From Puntigrus tetrazona (lineage: Eukaryota; Chordata; Actinopteri; Cypriniformes; Cyprinidae), in assembly GCF_018831695.1 (NCBI RefSeq), contig NC_056700.1, forward strand, positions 934,879 to 998,878: a stretch of DNA of 64,000 nucleotides. Direction: 5' to 3'. Shown piece by piece: positions 34,073 through 64,000 of the stretch. The position numbers and the translations under genes are program-made. Within the stretch, counting starts at the first letter, position 1. Every line of letters starts with the position of its first letter. A model generated the notes under the pieces. The model worked only from the letters and a program-made list of their open reading frames with translations. It made no database searches and was not told the origin of the DNA.

Positions 34073-36899
34073 AGAATTTTTCACATTTTGTGAAAGCCAT
34101 TTCATGGAGGGACATGAATCGATTATTTTGCATGGAGCGATCTGTGATGTAATGATATGCAAAATTTGTCACAAATATTCTTCCAAGATTAAAAAAAAAA
34201 AATAATAATAATAATGATGGCTTCTATTAGACCATTCATTTCAAATGCATTACTTTGACAGTGTCTTTATGACTTCTCAACAAATGGACAGAAAATATCT
34301 TTAGTTTCATTAAAAAGATCTTATTTACAGTTTCAAAGATGAACGAAACTCTTATAGGTCTGGAATGACATGATGGTGATTTAAATGTTAAAATAATAAA
34401 TGTATATTTTCTCAATTCACCAGCCAGTGCAAAAAGCTAATTTTTGGACACGGGGTATGACAAATGAAGCAGTCAGGCCAAAGACCAGCGCTTACAGAAT
34501 ATGATATATTGACATGAGAACAGTGAAATGCGCAAATTCTGCAAGGCTGCAACAAAACACACCCCATTTCATCTAGGGGGGGGCTTCACAGGAGACTGAA
34601 GGGAGCACTGGGCTGGTACTGTCGTCTGCATTACTCAATAATTAGTGCGGTACTAAAGTCAAACAGAAGCTTGAAGTGTGACAAATTAGATTACACCATA
34701 TCAAATTTCTCAATTGCCTCCATTCTGCTAAGGCCATGCAAGAGGATACATCTAGGACATACGCCGTCAGAAAAAAATAGATAATTTTAGGTTTTATTAC
34801 AGCCAGAACGCTTCCAAACAGTCTGTCCTTGAAGAAAAAAAACACTGTTTTTATGAAACCACAGCTCTAGATCATTCACATTAAAAAGGACACTAAAGAC
34901 CACACCACATTCTTCAGTCAGCACAATCACTGCCATGTACCATTAGTGTGATCTGAATGATGCGAGGCTCTGAATAAGATTTCGCACCGCTGACATTGGT
35001 TTTGCATGAGAAATGAGAGGCACCTGAGGACAGTCTTACACGCATCCCTTATTCACACTCCACTGAAGCCTCCTGGTGAGCGTCTAATGTGATTTGACCA
35101 TGCATATAAAAACGAGACGGAAAACAGACGGAAAACAGACAGAAGGGGTGGTGTCAGGCCTGAATACTAAAAGCACTAAAATGGTTAGAAAACATAATTT
35201 TCCATTACTACCCATGTCAGTTTAACTACTAGATTCTATTTTCCTCTTTCTAAAAAGTCCATAAAAGACCCGTTTTTCCATACGGCCAATCCAGATCTGT
35301 GGTTTTAACTGGAACAAACGCATACAGCCTGATAGATCTAGTTGAAACATAAAGGAAAGCTTTGTCTTAGTTGGCCCGTCCTCTAAATCATTGCAATTTA
35401 CTCAATATATAATTTTTTTTTCTGAAGGCGATTATAGTCATGCTCGTAAAATGAGAGGGTAAAACTCTTTTTTAAAAGGAGGAGTCACCAGTAATGTCAT
35501 AACATACGCTACAACCGTTCTGACATGAGTCATTTGTGCATAATGAGGGTATCTGGGAACTCAAATATGAGTAAGTGAAGGTTAGGTTGCTTGTCCTGGT
35601 ATAAAGGAGTAGTGATGTAACAGAGTACGCTTAAAGCATTTCACTGCATAAAAACCAGAAAAATAAATCAACAATTAAATGTGACGATACGCATTAAACT
35701 CTTTGGAATAAAGCAGCTAATAGATTTTTTTAAAATAATGAATTACGAATAGAGGCGTTAGTTCTGACCTTGTTCAATTTTAACAGAAGCACAATCTCCA
35801 GATTACCGCCTGCATTAGTTAACACTAAACACACACTAGAGGAATCACTGAGACCCCAGCAGCCCCATCTGTGCAGCGGCTCTTATTGTTCTTTTGACAG
35901 CCAATGGAGACGCTTCATGTCGACCGGCATTGTCCCAAGACAAAGCTGGACAGTTAAAAGTAGAAAGAGTAATTCACACATTACGTACTTATCTTCATAT
36001 TGTTCCAAAGCAGTGTGCCGTTCATCTTTTAGATGGGTTGCTATAAAAGCTACAACAAAGTGGACTATATGTATTCCTGAACTAGGCTGAAATTTAAGTC
36101 AGTGTGCAAAGGCTCATCTTGTTCGTTTAGGGCACATCAATTAAATCTATGCTAGCACAGCACATTGCATAAACGGTCCGTTTTTAATAAGAATATAAAA
36201 GCTAAGGTCTTTAGAGAAAGACTACTTCAATTTCTAGTCTAAACAATGACAAGCACTTGAATTACCTATTGCTTTAGTATCTTTACGAGCCTTCAGACAC
36301 ACGTTAGCTATACCTTTACAGTAAGGTATTGATGCATGATGTCTCGACCAGGAGGAAACGCACAAACTTTATTTGGAAACACACCGCAATTATAGTTCAG
36401 ATATGCATTTTGAGGGATTTTTACTAATCAAGTCTGCGAACACAATGCAAATATATCATCTGCCAACCAAGTCAGAATAATTGCATAACACATTCCTATG
36501 GACAAAAAGCATCTGCACACAAACGAAGAACAGAGTAACCTGTTGTGTGAAAAGTGCACACACCCAACTTGCCCTAAACGTCAGAATGTGTCATATTAAG
36601 TGCTTCAATAAAAGCATTTAGTTTAAAGTATCTTGTCCTGTCAGGCAGTCTGGCAAAAGTATGAGTCGTTTAACGTCTTTAAGACATTTTTCCCCCCTCT
36701 TTACACAATGATAGCGTACAGCCTACATTCACTGTGCCTTTAAATTGCGTGATGTTTTGAGAACAACACTGGACAGGATGTCGCATTTTGGGAGAAATAG
36801 ATTTAAACGTTGTATTATAAAATTACTGTTTTGGATTACTTTTCGCGCAGTCGTTCAAAGAAACAAGTTATATTCGACACAATTTTGTCTGAACAAGAA

Positions 36900-37720
36900 A
36901 CAGACACTACTACCTCGGCTGCCGGCAGGTGCCAAGAGCAGCTCATCCAAGAATGGCGAGATAACCGCCAACCGCCCTCAAACTTACTCTGACTGTTTTT
37001 TTTTTTTTTTTTTTTTTATAGGCTTGAAATACGACGTTGTCATTCTGCAGCTCGCGCCTCGCGCCGCACGCGTTAAGAATTTAAAACTTCCTGAATAATC
37101 GCGCGGCTCGCGCGCGTGGCGAAGAACTTTAAATTGACACGTGCTCGCCAATGCACTACCATCACAAAACGCGCCAGTCCGGTCCAAACGACAACGCGGA
37201 GGAAAGCGCTCGCCCTCTGTGCAGCTCAGCACGTTTTCTAAATTGCCCGTCGCAGTGCTTTCAGAGAAACCCGGTTTGGCTCCGTGATTGAAAAATGATA
37301 AACCCTCCATTCAAAACCTGTTCTCGGAATGTGAATGTTTTCCTCAGAAACGGGGTCTGCGCCAACAAACCTGACACAATAACAAACAAACAGTGTTTTA
37401 AGCACTACCGCAGATCATTAACTCACCGTTACGTGTCTAGAACGGTCGTGAGAGAAAACATTTTCTCCTTCAATTGCATTTAACGGGCCTCTCCGGCAGC
37501 ACCGCATCCGCGGCTCGGAATGATGTGTAGCCCGGCTGCCTCCCGAACACCCCGGTGCAAGTTTCTCCAGCTCTGGTGACTTCCGAGCGGAGCTCAACTT
37601 CTCATTTAGGCTCTAACGTGAAACATTTGCTTCGCGCACTTCGTAAAATGCGTTAGTAAAAAATACGCTGTTCAGGCACAACTAACCGTTTAAGTGAACA
37701 AAACAAATGTGTCCGCAGGG
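36900..37720. promoter_or_regulatory. CpG-rich block within zzz3 intron 1
   Basis: The run of CG dinucleotides around 37053-37180 is far denser than in neighbouring DNA. On the minus strand, donor-like AGA|GTAAGT (about 36988), ACG|GTGAGT (about 37428) and CAG|GTGAGC (about 37734) lie in or at its edge. It could be an alternative zzz3 promoter, but no initiator or first exon can be proven. Confidence 0.4.
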
Positions 37721-38309
37721 TTTTATTAGCTCACCTGCTAACTACTGCATTCACGGGATGCGCAATTCCGCTCATTTCGAGCTACAAATAACAAAACAAA
37801 TGTATTGTGTATAGACAGCCGCGCAACAATGAGAAACAAACAAGTCAGTTTCTTTTCCCCCCAGCAACTCAGCCACTAATTAGCATTTGGCTAAGAGCGC
37901 TAATAAAGATGATACAGACTCACTTTAGCGTGCTAATGCTAACGAATTTGGCGCACCCCGTTTAACGCGCATTCATAACACTTGTTAACGAGCAGGAAAA
38001 ATGCTGTTTGCCGGTGCCACATAAACGCACGCAACATAGCGAGTGAGTAAACGACTTTTGAAGATAAAAGGGCCTAAATGTAGAAGCTAACAGGCTAGCG
38101 TGGAACAGTGCAGAGGAGCGGGGGCAGCGTGAACATACACAACTGATCAGCCGCAACAACTTTGCCCATCAAATCCGCTCGAACCGCTTCAATCGGAGCG
38201 GTTCCTGAAGCAGAGTCTGCTTTAACTTCGAGATAAAGTCGGGGAATTGGACTTGAGTGACGGATAATTCAATGTAAAAGGGTTTATGAAGCTACAGAAT
38301 TACACTTAC

Positions 38310-38420
38310 CTCACTTCCGCAAATCGTTTGCTGCACATTCGGCAGCCGCCATGTTTTTTTCCCTCTCTCGGTTCTGCTGTGAATGTGAATCCCACAATCC
38401 CGCTCACTGCGATACTGTAC
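38310..38420 (-). promoter_or_regulatory. zzz3: zzz3 promoter and non-coding first exon with YY1-type motif
   Basis: Minus-strand AACATGGCGGCTGCC (around 38346-38355) matches the YY1 consensus AANATGGCGGC often found just after the start site of housekeeping genes. The exon ends GCGGAAGTGAG|GTAAGT at 38310, with an ETS-like GGAAGTG. The donor is strong. Transcription start not determined. Confidence 0.65.
38311..38352 (-). CDS. Upstream ORF of 13 codons in zzz3 leader
   Basis: The ATG of the YY1-type motif opens MAAAECAANDLRK and closes with TGA one base before the exon 1 donor. It is translated only if transcription starts upstream of 38352. It may reduce zzz3 translation; no evidence beyond the sequence. 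Confidence 0.35.
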   Translation of the reverse strand: MAAAECAANDLRK

Positions 38421-40262
38421 AGGACAGCAGCCGCGGCCCACACGCTCGCTGCTTTCATAATGACCGGCTCTCAAGAGCTGTGCTATCAGCACCGATCTGA
38501 CCGAGCATTTCAGCTTGATGATGAGCAGCATATTGTACTGAAGAATGCACTATTATGTGCTATTGATCTGTCTACGACTGGAAATAATGGCTAGATTGCA
38601 CCAGTGCTATTTATGGCTCAGTAAACTACTTTAATTTTTAAGTCAGGCTGAGGTCAATGAATAAGGTTCTCGATCAAAAGAATGGCTCTACTTGTAAGAC
38701 AGTGTCATCAGTGTTTCTATCATTTACAAGCTTTTTCTACAAAGGATTTTTAAAATTGGGGACTGGTGACCCCCCCAAGAAGACCTAAGGAGTACAAATA
38801 AATGTTAGAGAAAAACAATGATAAAAAATCTATTTTTTAAACAAAGTATTTTTCAAAAATACTTAAAATATAAAACACGTGTAGTACTATAATAAATGGA
38901 ATAAATAACTAGCGAAACAATTTTTTTTAAGTAGAATATTTTGATGTTCACATTATGCAAAATAATTCTGGGGGGAGGATGGGAGTCCCTCACACAGAAA
39001 TTTTTACTTATTTTTTGCAGTAAAGAAAATCATTATATTAACTTGCGCAGAAGAAAACGTTTGGACGCTTAACGATAATGAGAATCTTAAAAGGTCCTCA
39101 ACAAGCTTCCTTTTCTATTTTCAAATTAATGATGCCATTTTTAATTGATTTTTGGGAAGAAATACTACCTGGATGTGGATCCATTCACAGAGCAATTTAA
39201 CGAATAATAATTTCTTGAATGTCAAAACATAAGAATGACAGATATCGACAGCATAACTTTCAGATTTAATAGTAGCCACTCAGATACAGCTTTCATCTCT
39301 GCAGACAATTAATATTGAAAAAACGACATCACATCCTTCTATACATTAAATAATGCCTTGAATGTACACGTGTGAGGCAGCAGGGTTTAATTGATCTGAT
39401 TTGTTTCTTTTACATAGCGTTTTAAAACGAGACAGCCATCGATGTGTTCGAATGTGCGCCTTATTGTTTGCATCTCCTTGCAACCCAGCGGCACAGCTAT
39501 GCAACGCAAATAAAAACGGGGAATTGATTTTCTTGCCAGCATAATGTGCCACGTCATTCCTATTAGCGTGCATTCTGCTTAGATTCAGCTCGTCGAATTA
39601 TTATCGAACAAAGAAAACGTCCATGAATGGCAGAATAATCATACCCCCTGGAATAAATAACATTTAGTGCAGGAACGCGTGTTCTTTAAGTACTAGTACA
39701 TTCAAATACATATCGAACATCAGAGCTGAAGCATGCACGCTTTTGAATCTACAGTACAGTGCAAAACAAAAATGTCCTTTCCTGAGACTACGTAGCATTT
39801 CGTATCCCTTCATACCCAAAACACGAAGTTTTCATCCACTAAGACGACATATTCTTTCGTATTCTTAATCGAGGCAGTGCCTCCAAAATGATCTACAGAT
39901 GCAGTGGAATTCATTGATTTGTACACAAATCATGGGCCGTTTGTTGGGCAAAGCGAAATCTGTCATGAACGCAGCTGCACATAGAAATCAAATGCATTAA
40001 TGGACTGTGAAACTGTGTCTTAAATCTAATTGGCTTCTAGTGTCATGAGGAAATGGATATGCACGATATATACAAATATAAAGCACACTGGAGGACGTTT
40101 AATCCATCCGTCTGCTATAAAGAACAGTCGTGACGGGTATAGAGAGCGTGTATGCTGAGGTGAAGCCGTAAGGTCCTTGCTCGAATGCTTGAAAACGAGA
40201 GTGAAGTGCAAAATAATAAGTGTTTCTAGGTCCCCTTGCGTTCCAGCAGCATCAAAGCACCA
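38421..40262 (-). other. usp33: usp33 3' UTR and usp33-zzz3 intergenic stretch
   Basis: This runs from the usp33 stop to the zzz3 promoter. There is no minus-strand AATAAA; candidate ATTAAA signals lie at about 40103, 39391 and 39145, so the UTR end is unresolved. I saw no other gene. Confidence 0.45.
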
Positions 40263-58350
<18,088 letters not shown>

Positions 58351-58871
58351 CGCTCGCTGGAAAGACAGAGATACAATTTAAAAACCCAGGATCCCATTAT
58401 CAATCGTCATTCATAGTGAGAACACTAAACCGCACAGATGAAATAAATCATCCCCTTGAAATTCAAACACAAGTGGCCAATGGAGACACGTTTGAGATAA
58501 ATATAGTAACATATAATATAGAACAAGTCATGTGAACTACTTTTACCATCTGAAGCTTGGCTGATTATGATAACGTCCTCTCATCCATCTCTTTTGTTCC
58601 ACAAAATGATTTGTAACATTATAAGGATGAGAAATGATGGATCGTATGCCAAAAGTCCTCAAAATGCTCATTTTTGGTTTTACTATTCTTTTAATATTGA
58701 TTCTGAAAAGCAATGCAGCTTTTAAAATGGACATTTTTTTATGTTTTGCATCACAAAGTTCACTGTACATTAAAAATTACCTTCTACTTTTTACAGGAAA
58801 CAGATAAATCAATAAGAATATTGTCCAAACGATCACAAAATGGACACACTATTTTACACACACTTAAATAG

Positions 58872-58873
<2 letters not shown>

Positions 58874-58959
<86 letters not shown>
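58874..58959. repeat. (AT)n microsatellite in usp33 5' intron
   Basis: About 43 AT units. Confidence 0.95.
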
Positions 58960-58963
<4 letters not shown>

Positions 58964-60731
58964 ACATCTTACATCATAGAAAATTAATCATTAAACTATT
59001 CTATTTAACAATGATTTAGTGGCCATTTATTTCATGAATTTTATCCACAAGTACAGTTTTGTTTTTTTAGATTTGAAGTACACACGTTTTCATGAATGCA
59101 ATGAAGCCTTTAGAGACTGTACATGATTTTTCCTTTAATAGTTACATCTTTTTCATCTCAATTTTAATTTCTTAACGTAAATAAAGAGCAACCACCTGTC
59201 ATAAGTTTTCTAAACTGTGTGTAAAAGTCTGTGAAATGACAAACAACAACAACAATCAAAAAAACACTAACTTCTGATATAAATTACAACACAGCACTGA
59301 GAAAAAAACAAATGTTGTCTGAGTCTTCTGTAGTCAATCGATAACTTGTAGCCTCAGGAATATTTGTGACAGGACAGCATGTGCACGCCAAATCTATATG
59401 GTCTACACCTGCGCATACTTTACAATCTCACAGCACTTTGACCTTTTATAAACTGAAAACAATACTAACACCATAAAACTTTATCTTTAAATATCTGCAT
59501 GCTAACCAGTTTGGCAACAGACTTACTACGTAATCTATGACAAGGTTTCCCAGACCAGTTATTTGTGAGTGGGGCTGATGAAAAGCTAACAAGTAATTAA
59601 ATATGGGGGTTTTTTTTTAGGTTGGCCCCCCAAATATCCTCCTCGTGTACGAGATCCCTCATGTAGTTTCTTTTATAAACGCATAAATAATATAATAAAA
59701 AAATGACAAAAACGTATCAGAAGTTTTTTGAAAAACATACTATTCATATTATCACGTTACGCTTATTGTCATTCGTACAGTAGCAACTTTATCATTCAAT
59801 ATATTTTTATAATTTCTCTAATCTAAATGGATTACTATTAAAATGCTTTTTTCTATATGCAACCTTATATTATTTGTAATCTTAACTTTATAATTTTTTT
59901 AATCCACGCTCGTTTCCTCAATTTCCATGGCCAAATAAATAACAACAATTATAGTGATTGAATAAAATCAAAATAACACGCTCATCAAGAAATACAAAAC
60001 ATTTTGTTTACCAGCGTGTCACGTGATCATTAACCCGCAACCAGAAAACCGTAATCGCGCTAAATATTTATAATAGCTAAGCAATTCGAGTGAGTAATTG
60101 ATAGAAGTAATAATCATTCTGGATAATTATTATTTTTTATTGTCGATGTTTTTGTTTGTTTATTGCTATTTTTCGTTCTTCTACTACTACTACTACCACT
60201 ACTAATAATTATTATTATTGTTGCTGTTATTATGATGATCATCATGTACAGTACACTCATATTGTACAGTAATGTACAGTGATATACAGTAAACGACAGC
60301 CATGGGCCTCTACAGCGTGTGTGACGTCACTCCAGCAACGCGTCAGCATAAGCCAGAATCTTCGCTAGGCTACTTAGCAACTAGCTTCAGCCCGTCACGC
60401 ACATACCTGCCCACAGCTTCCCTCACGACTATAAACCTTTCGGTCATAACAGCCACAAGAACGGCTGAAAACCCCGCAGACTGTCAGCGAACGCGGCGCT
60501 TACTGCGAACGAAGAGCAGACAGAAGGCGCGTGAACGCGGCGGGCTAAAGCTAAAGTCAGCGCGCCGCTCATCATCTGACAGCTCTGCCTCCGCATCGGC
60601 TCGTATCGCAACACGACACTCACAACCGCACAGAATCAACGCACGCTTCAACGCGAACCCTGCCGGACGCGAAGCTTCACACGCGCCATATATCAGCTCG
60701 CGCATAAATCGGTGGTATAATATTAGCTCAC
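58960..60731 (-). other. usp33: usp33 5' UTR intron, distal part
   Basis: AT-rich to about 60300, with a trinucleotide cluster (ACT/ATT/ATG units, about 60180-60250) and four GTACAGT-type words (about 60245-60295). From 60300 it becomes CpG-rich. A second strong minus-strand donor, CAG|GTATGT at about 60406, could belong to an alternative first exon. Confidence 0.45.
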
Positions 60732-60960
60732 CTCTCGGGAAATCAACGACGGTGTACAACGTGAATCGATTATCGCTGCTTGATCTGCTGATGAAGAAAA
60801 CGTCTTTCGTCTTGTCAGCTACATATTATCTGTAGGCTTCTTCGGTTTGCAGACGGCGGGTTTTCAAACGCCTGGCAGTGGGTCACTTTAACTTCAGGCT
60901 GGCGCTACATGGTATGACACATTCAAACAGCTTCTTCCGGTTGCTGTGCGGCGCTGAGAG
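60732..60960 (-). promoter_or_regulatory. usp33: usp33 promoter and probable non-coding first exon
   Basis: Minus-strand CCCGAGAG|GTGAGC gives a strong donor at 60732. Upstream, about 60935-60945, minus-strand AACCGGAAG is an ETS-type core. The surrounding 60.3-61.1 kb is CpG-rich. The start site is inferred to lie near 60.9 kb. The leader would contain the start-stop pair ATGTAG (60824-60819). Confidence 0.6.
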
Positions 60961-61084
60961 TGAATGGGGAAAGCGAGCAGGCAGCGGCGGTGCCTCCTAG
61001 CGTGGACGCGCGGAACGATCCCTGAAGACAGAGCGGGGTCTATCCCAGCCCAGACGCCCCCGTGTGGCCGCAGAGGATATTACA

Positions 61085-62030
61085 TTACGGTAGGAGACCT
61101 AGGAGATTGTTTAATTGATGTAAAATACAGTAAAGAAGGCGGTGTTTATTTAAATGTAGCACATGATATCAACCAAAGTGCTGCATATCAGGCATAATAG
61201 AAAATAATATAAAGTACAGCACTGCACAGTATTAATAAATAGGCCATGTGAACAACACATATTTAAATATGCACACAAAGTCACCGTTGTGATAAATGTC
61301 TTCCATTTACCCTATCGAGGTTAATGTTTCTGATATACACGCAACTGAATTATTAACAGGACAAACCTATTGGCTATTTTCTACATGGCGTGACTTCTGG
61401 ATTGCTGTGAAATCTACAGATTTTTTTTTTTTTTTTTGAAGTAAACATAGGCTAAGCATTCTCGTTTGTAATGTTTCAAGATGACTTGACATTAGTAATA
61501 AATACAAAATGTCTAAATGTACATATTAAATATGATATATCAAGCATTTGAGGGACTGCATTATGTTTTTCTCCCAACAATAAGATTACAGAACTTTGAT
61601 AATAAATCAAATATTTAAAAGTAACATTACATAATTTAAACAATTTTCCTGTAACGATTACATTTAAATATTTCAATTCAAAACATTTTAATTCTAACAC
61701 TCGTTTTAATTTGACTGGAAAATAGCCAAAACTATTGTTCAATTGATGTTTTCCTTTTCTTTTTTCAATTGAATATTTAGATTTAATAAAAGTTATTACT
61801 GTTTTTTATAGTGTGTTTTGTAAGTTATTATGTGTTCTGTAATAAAAAAATTAAATATATTATTATTTATTATTTTCATTAAATTTTTATTTCATTAATA
61901 AATTATTTATCTAAGAAAAGTTACAAGTTTGAATCAACAAGCGAGTGAAAGAAAAGTCTCTTTAAGACTATAGTCTTTGATGATAAATTTGAGAATTATT
62001 CTTTTAGGATTAACTGACTCTGCCCCCAAT
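61085..62030. other. usp33-miga1 divergent spacer
   Basis: About 1 kb of AT-rich DNA between the two CpG-rich starts. I see no gene; it includes a poly(T) run near 61421-61437. Confidence 0.5.
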
Positions 62031-62200
62031 CCGGATTTCGGTTTCACGAACTTTTATCTTGAAACCAGTGGCACCGGAAGTGAGTTCCAGTTTCGTGGAG
62101 TCTGTTCGGGTCCACGTGAGCTCGTAGTTATCGCAATGTGTGACAGAGGACAGATGCTGTGTCTCCGAGATAAAGCGTGAATGTGAGCGTTACGGTGCGT
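62030..62200 (+). promoter_or_regulatory. miga1: miga1 promoter and probable first exon
   Basis: ACCGGAAGTG (62073-62082) is a full ETS/GABP consensus, and CACGTG follows at about 62114. The sequence then turns CpG-richer. A non-coding first exon probably lies at about 62090-62195, but its donor is not clear (TTACG|GTGCGT is possible). Confidence 0.5.
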
Positions 62201-62616
62201 TTATTATTTGGTCATTTTCATAAACATTACGTCCCTTTTTTTTGCCCTTGATCTTTGGGTGTTTTTAACAAACATTGAATCGCGCCATTAACGTGACCGT
62301 TATTTAACCTCGTTAAGTCGGTTCACATGTCGCATATGGCACAGTGAAAGCTTGTTTAAATTCCCAAGAATACAATTAGATTGTATGTGTTGGACTGCTG
62401 CGTATTACGAGCCACAGAGTGGGCATTAGAGAGAGAAAATGTATGAAATAAACAACTGTGTGTGAGCGGGACTAGGATCAGTGTCAGTTGAGGTTTAACA
62501 GGTCACCTGGTCATAAAAAAAATGTATACGCTTATGATATATTCATGTAATTTGTGTCTATTTCAGGTTGGACCGGTGAAGTGGAGAATAGGCTGTAGTT
62601 GAGATCCAGAGGGATT

Positions 62617-62628
62617 ATGGCATCATGA
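62617..62628 (+). CDS. Minimal upstream ORF overlapping the miga1 start
   Basis: ATG GCA TCA TGA; its TGA overlaps the miga1 ATG as ATGA. Context ATTATGG has A at -3 and G at +4. The arrangement suggests termination-reinitiation or start-site competition. Confidence 0.4.
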   Translation: MAS

Positions 62629-62723
62629 CTGAGGAGCTGTTCAGAAACACACAGGTGTCCATGAAGGTGGCTGCTTTGCGCTTTGTGGACTTGCCACTGT
62701 CAGTCTATTGCTCCCTTCCACAG
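62625..62723 (+). CDS. miga1: Mitoguardin 1, first coding exon (partial gene)
   Basis: Mitoguardin 1 (FAM73A) is a mitochondrial outer-membrane protein that promotes mitochondrial fusion. This exon, from acceptor TTTCAG (exon start 62567) to donor CAG|GTAAAG, encodes MTEELFRNTQVSMKVAALRF then VDLPLSVYCSLPQ. From memory this is close to the start of vertebrate MIGA1 just before its transmembrane segment. It also matches the expected neighbour of usp33. The start has A at -3. An upstream ATG in strong context (62617) opens a three-codon frame that ends within this ATG. The rest of the gene lies outside the window. Confidence 0.82.
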
Positions 62724-64000
62724 GTAAAGAGACCAGCAGTGGGGTTGTTTTCTTAACTTGCTGACTCCAAGCTCCCAAAAGTTGCTTTTTAAATCTAGGG
62801 GTTCAGGTATGTAAATGATCATTTAACACATTATAATATTATTAAAGGGTTTATATGCAGTGCTGGGTCCAACCCGATTACTGCAATCTAGATCATGTAA
62901 TCAATGGTTACACTTCATTTTTTTGAAGGTCGTCTTTGTTACAGTGTAATTATACATTTAAATGCTGAGTAATATTCATTATCTTTGGTTAGGATGAGGG
63001 ACTGAGGATTTAGGGTTAGTTGCATGTAATTATGCATGGTTTACTCTTTAGTACATGCAACAAAGATGCCATAAAATAATGTGTAATTTGGTTATACTGC
63101 ATTTTAAGTAACTCATTATCAGACTAGTTACTTTTTTATTGATAACATTATTACACATTATTCACATGACATGCAGATAAACGGGTATAATATTTCATAT
63201 TATTTATTAGTTGTTTTATTTTAAGATAGCTTTTTTATGCTTTATTAGCTTTTCATAAACCCACAAACCTTGTGCAGTTCCTTTCCAGTTTGGGAAACTG
63301 TTAATATATATATATATAAATACATATATATATTATGGATGGATATATATTTTTTACACATACATACATACATATGTGAAAATTTAGATTTTTTTTTTTA
63401 TTGGTAATATGTTTTGTTTTTATGCTTAAAAATATTTGTTTTTTCACCAGCTTGCCAATGTTTTTGATCTTAATTTTTCCCTTTTTCGATCAATAAAAGT
63501 ATAAAAGTGCCGCTGTTATATTTCAGTCAATATATTTGCTATATTTTTGAAGTCTTCTCAAGAAATATGATAGCTTTGTTTGATGAAAAAAATCCACATT
63601 TGAGTTTAAACGATTTGCTGCAATTTTTCTCCCATCCACTGCTTTCCATCAACGGCTTTCAGATCTCACTCAGTGTCATTATTCAGTCCGAAATAGGATA
63701 AGCTGCATAGCAGTGCTTCATGTAGCAACCGGGATAAATAACACAGTGTTGTTTGCTAATAATAGGCAGTGTTGCGTGTGTTACACGGTGTCTTTTTGAG
63801 AGTTCCTCCGTTTTTTTTTGTTTTTTTTGGACATGAGTTTTTGCTCTTTAACAGTGTTTAGGTCATTCACACAGTATTGTGTCTTCTAATAAATCTTGTG
63901 CATGTCTTTTGCTCGGTAGATCGGGTCGCTCAAGCCAATCACCGCACGCCTAACTAAATGCCAGGCAGTCAATTCCAGTCATGTAATCCCTGCTGTCACC
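62724..64000 (+). other. miga1: miga1 intron 1 (to window end)
   Basis: Contains a CCTAAAC-family repeat copy (about 62905-63090) and AT-rich simple sequence near 63302-63360. No second coding exon was convincing. Confidence 0.5.
62905..63090. repeat. Interspersed repeat, CCTAAAC family (copy 4)
   Basis: Left GTTACACTTCATTTTTTTGA, middle TTTAGGGTTAGTTGCATGTA and right AAATAATGTGTAATTTGG. In inverse orientation relative to the copy at 4.2 kb. Confidence 0.6.

Larger units (their letters stand above)
32255..38309 (-). other. zzz3: zzz3 first intron (5' UTR intron)
   Basis: It lies between the non-coding first exon and the exon with the ATG. It holds poly(A)/(T) runs, an (AT)n/(GT)n tract at 34016-34071, a CpG-rich block at about 37.0-37.7 kb, and no recognisable exon of another gene. 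Short open frames here have no family resemblance. Confidence 0.6.

Noticed and set aside
36745..37310. Frames of 117 (+) and 108 (-) residues in the zzz3 intron 1 CpG block
   Set aside because: Both pass through a poly(T)/poly(A) run, have low-complexity tails and show no domain. Better explained by CpG-rich regulatory DNA.
60302..60835. 177-residue plus-strand frame over the usp33 CpG island
   Set aside because: CpG-rich DNA has few stops in some frames. The Arg/Ser-rich translation resembles no family, and the region works as a minus-strand promoter.
63920..64000. Second coding exon of miga1 after GCTCGGTAG
   Set aside because: The frame ATC GGG TCG CTC stays open to the window end and has an AG acceptor, but the residues (IGSLKPITARL) do not resemble the transmembrane start expected after the first MIGA1 exon.

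Overview
This is vertebrate chromosomal DNA, most likely from a cyprinid-type teleost. Genes are split into many exons with GT-AG introns, and three introns plus several intergenic stretches carry long (AT)n and (CA)n microsatellites. The window is also full of short fold-back DNA elements whose ends read like the ANGEL-type repeats common in carp and zebrafish relatives. There is no bacterial, phage or autonomous transposon machinery, and I found no intact transposase or reverse transcriptase frame.

Four protein genes are present in the order ak5 (+, 3' part), zzz3 (-, complete), usp33 (-, complete) and miga1 (+, first coding exon only). From memory this is the order of AK5-ZZZ3-USP33-MIGA1 on human 1p31, so the block looks like conserved vertebrate synteny. 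ak5 contributes seven exons (488-16916) encoding the second adenylate kinase domain. zzz3 has eleven coding exons (32189 down to 20205; 877 residues) plus a non-coding first exon near 38.3 kb. usp33 has 23 coding exons (58350 down to 40263; 899 residues) and a probable non-coding first exon near 60.75-60.95 kb. miga1 begins at 62625. Every exon junction I placed keeps frame, and each total is divisible by three.

ak5 and zzz3 converge tail to tail, with about 1.3 kb between their poly(A) signals. zzz3 and usp33 run in tandem. usp33 and miga1 are head to head, about 1.1 kb apart, and both have CpG-rich promoters with ETS (GGAA) motifs. The genes do not form a pathway: ak5 is a nucleotide kinase, zzz3 a histone-reading subunit of the ATAC acetyltransferase complex, usp33 a deubiquitinase and miga1 a mitochondrial outer-membrane protein.

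No wholly new system is visible. The points most worth a second look are: the ak5 C-terminal kinase domain has lost several nucleotide-binding residues; a mini-exon expected in usp33 cannot be found; a zzz3 acceptor has a pure (TA)n repeat in place of its pyrimidine tract; usp33 has a GC-AG intron; and two related long fold-back elements sit in tandem in the last usp33 intron.
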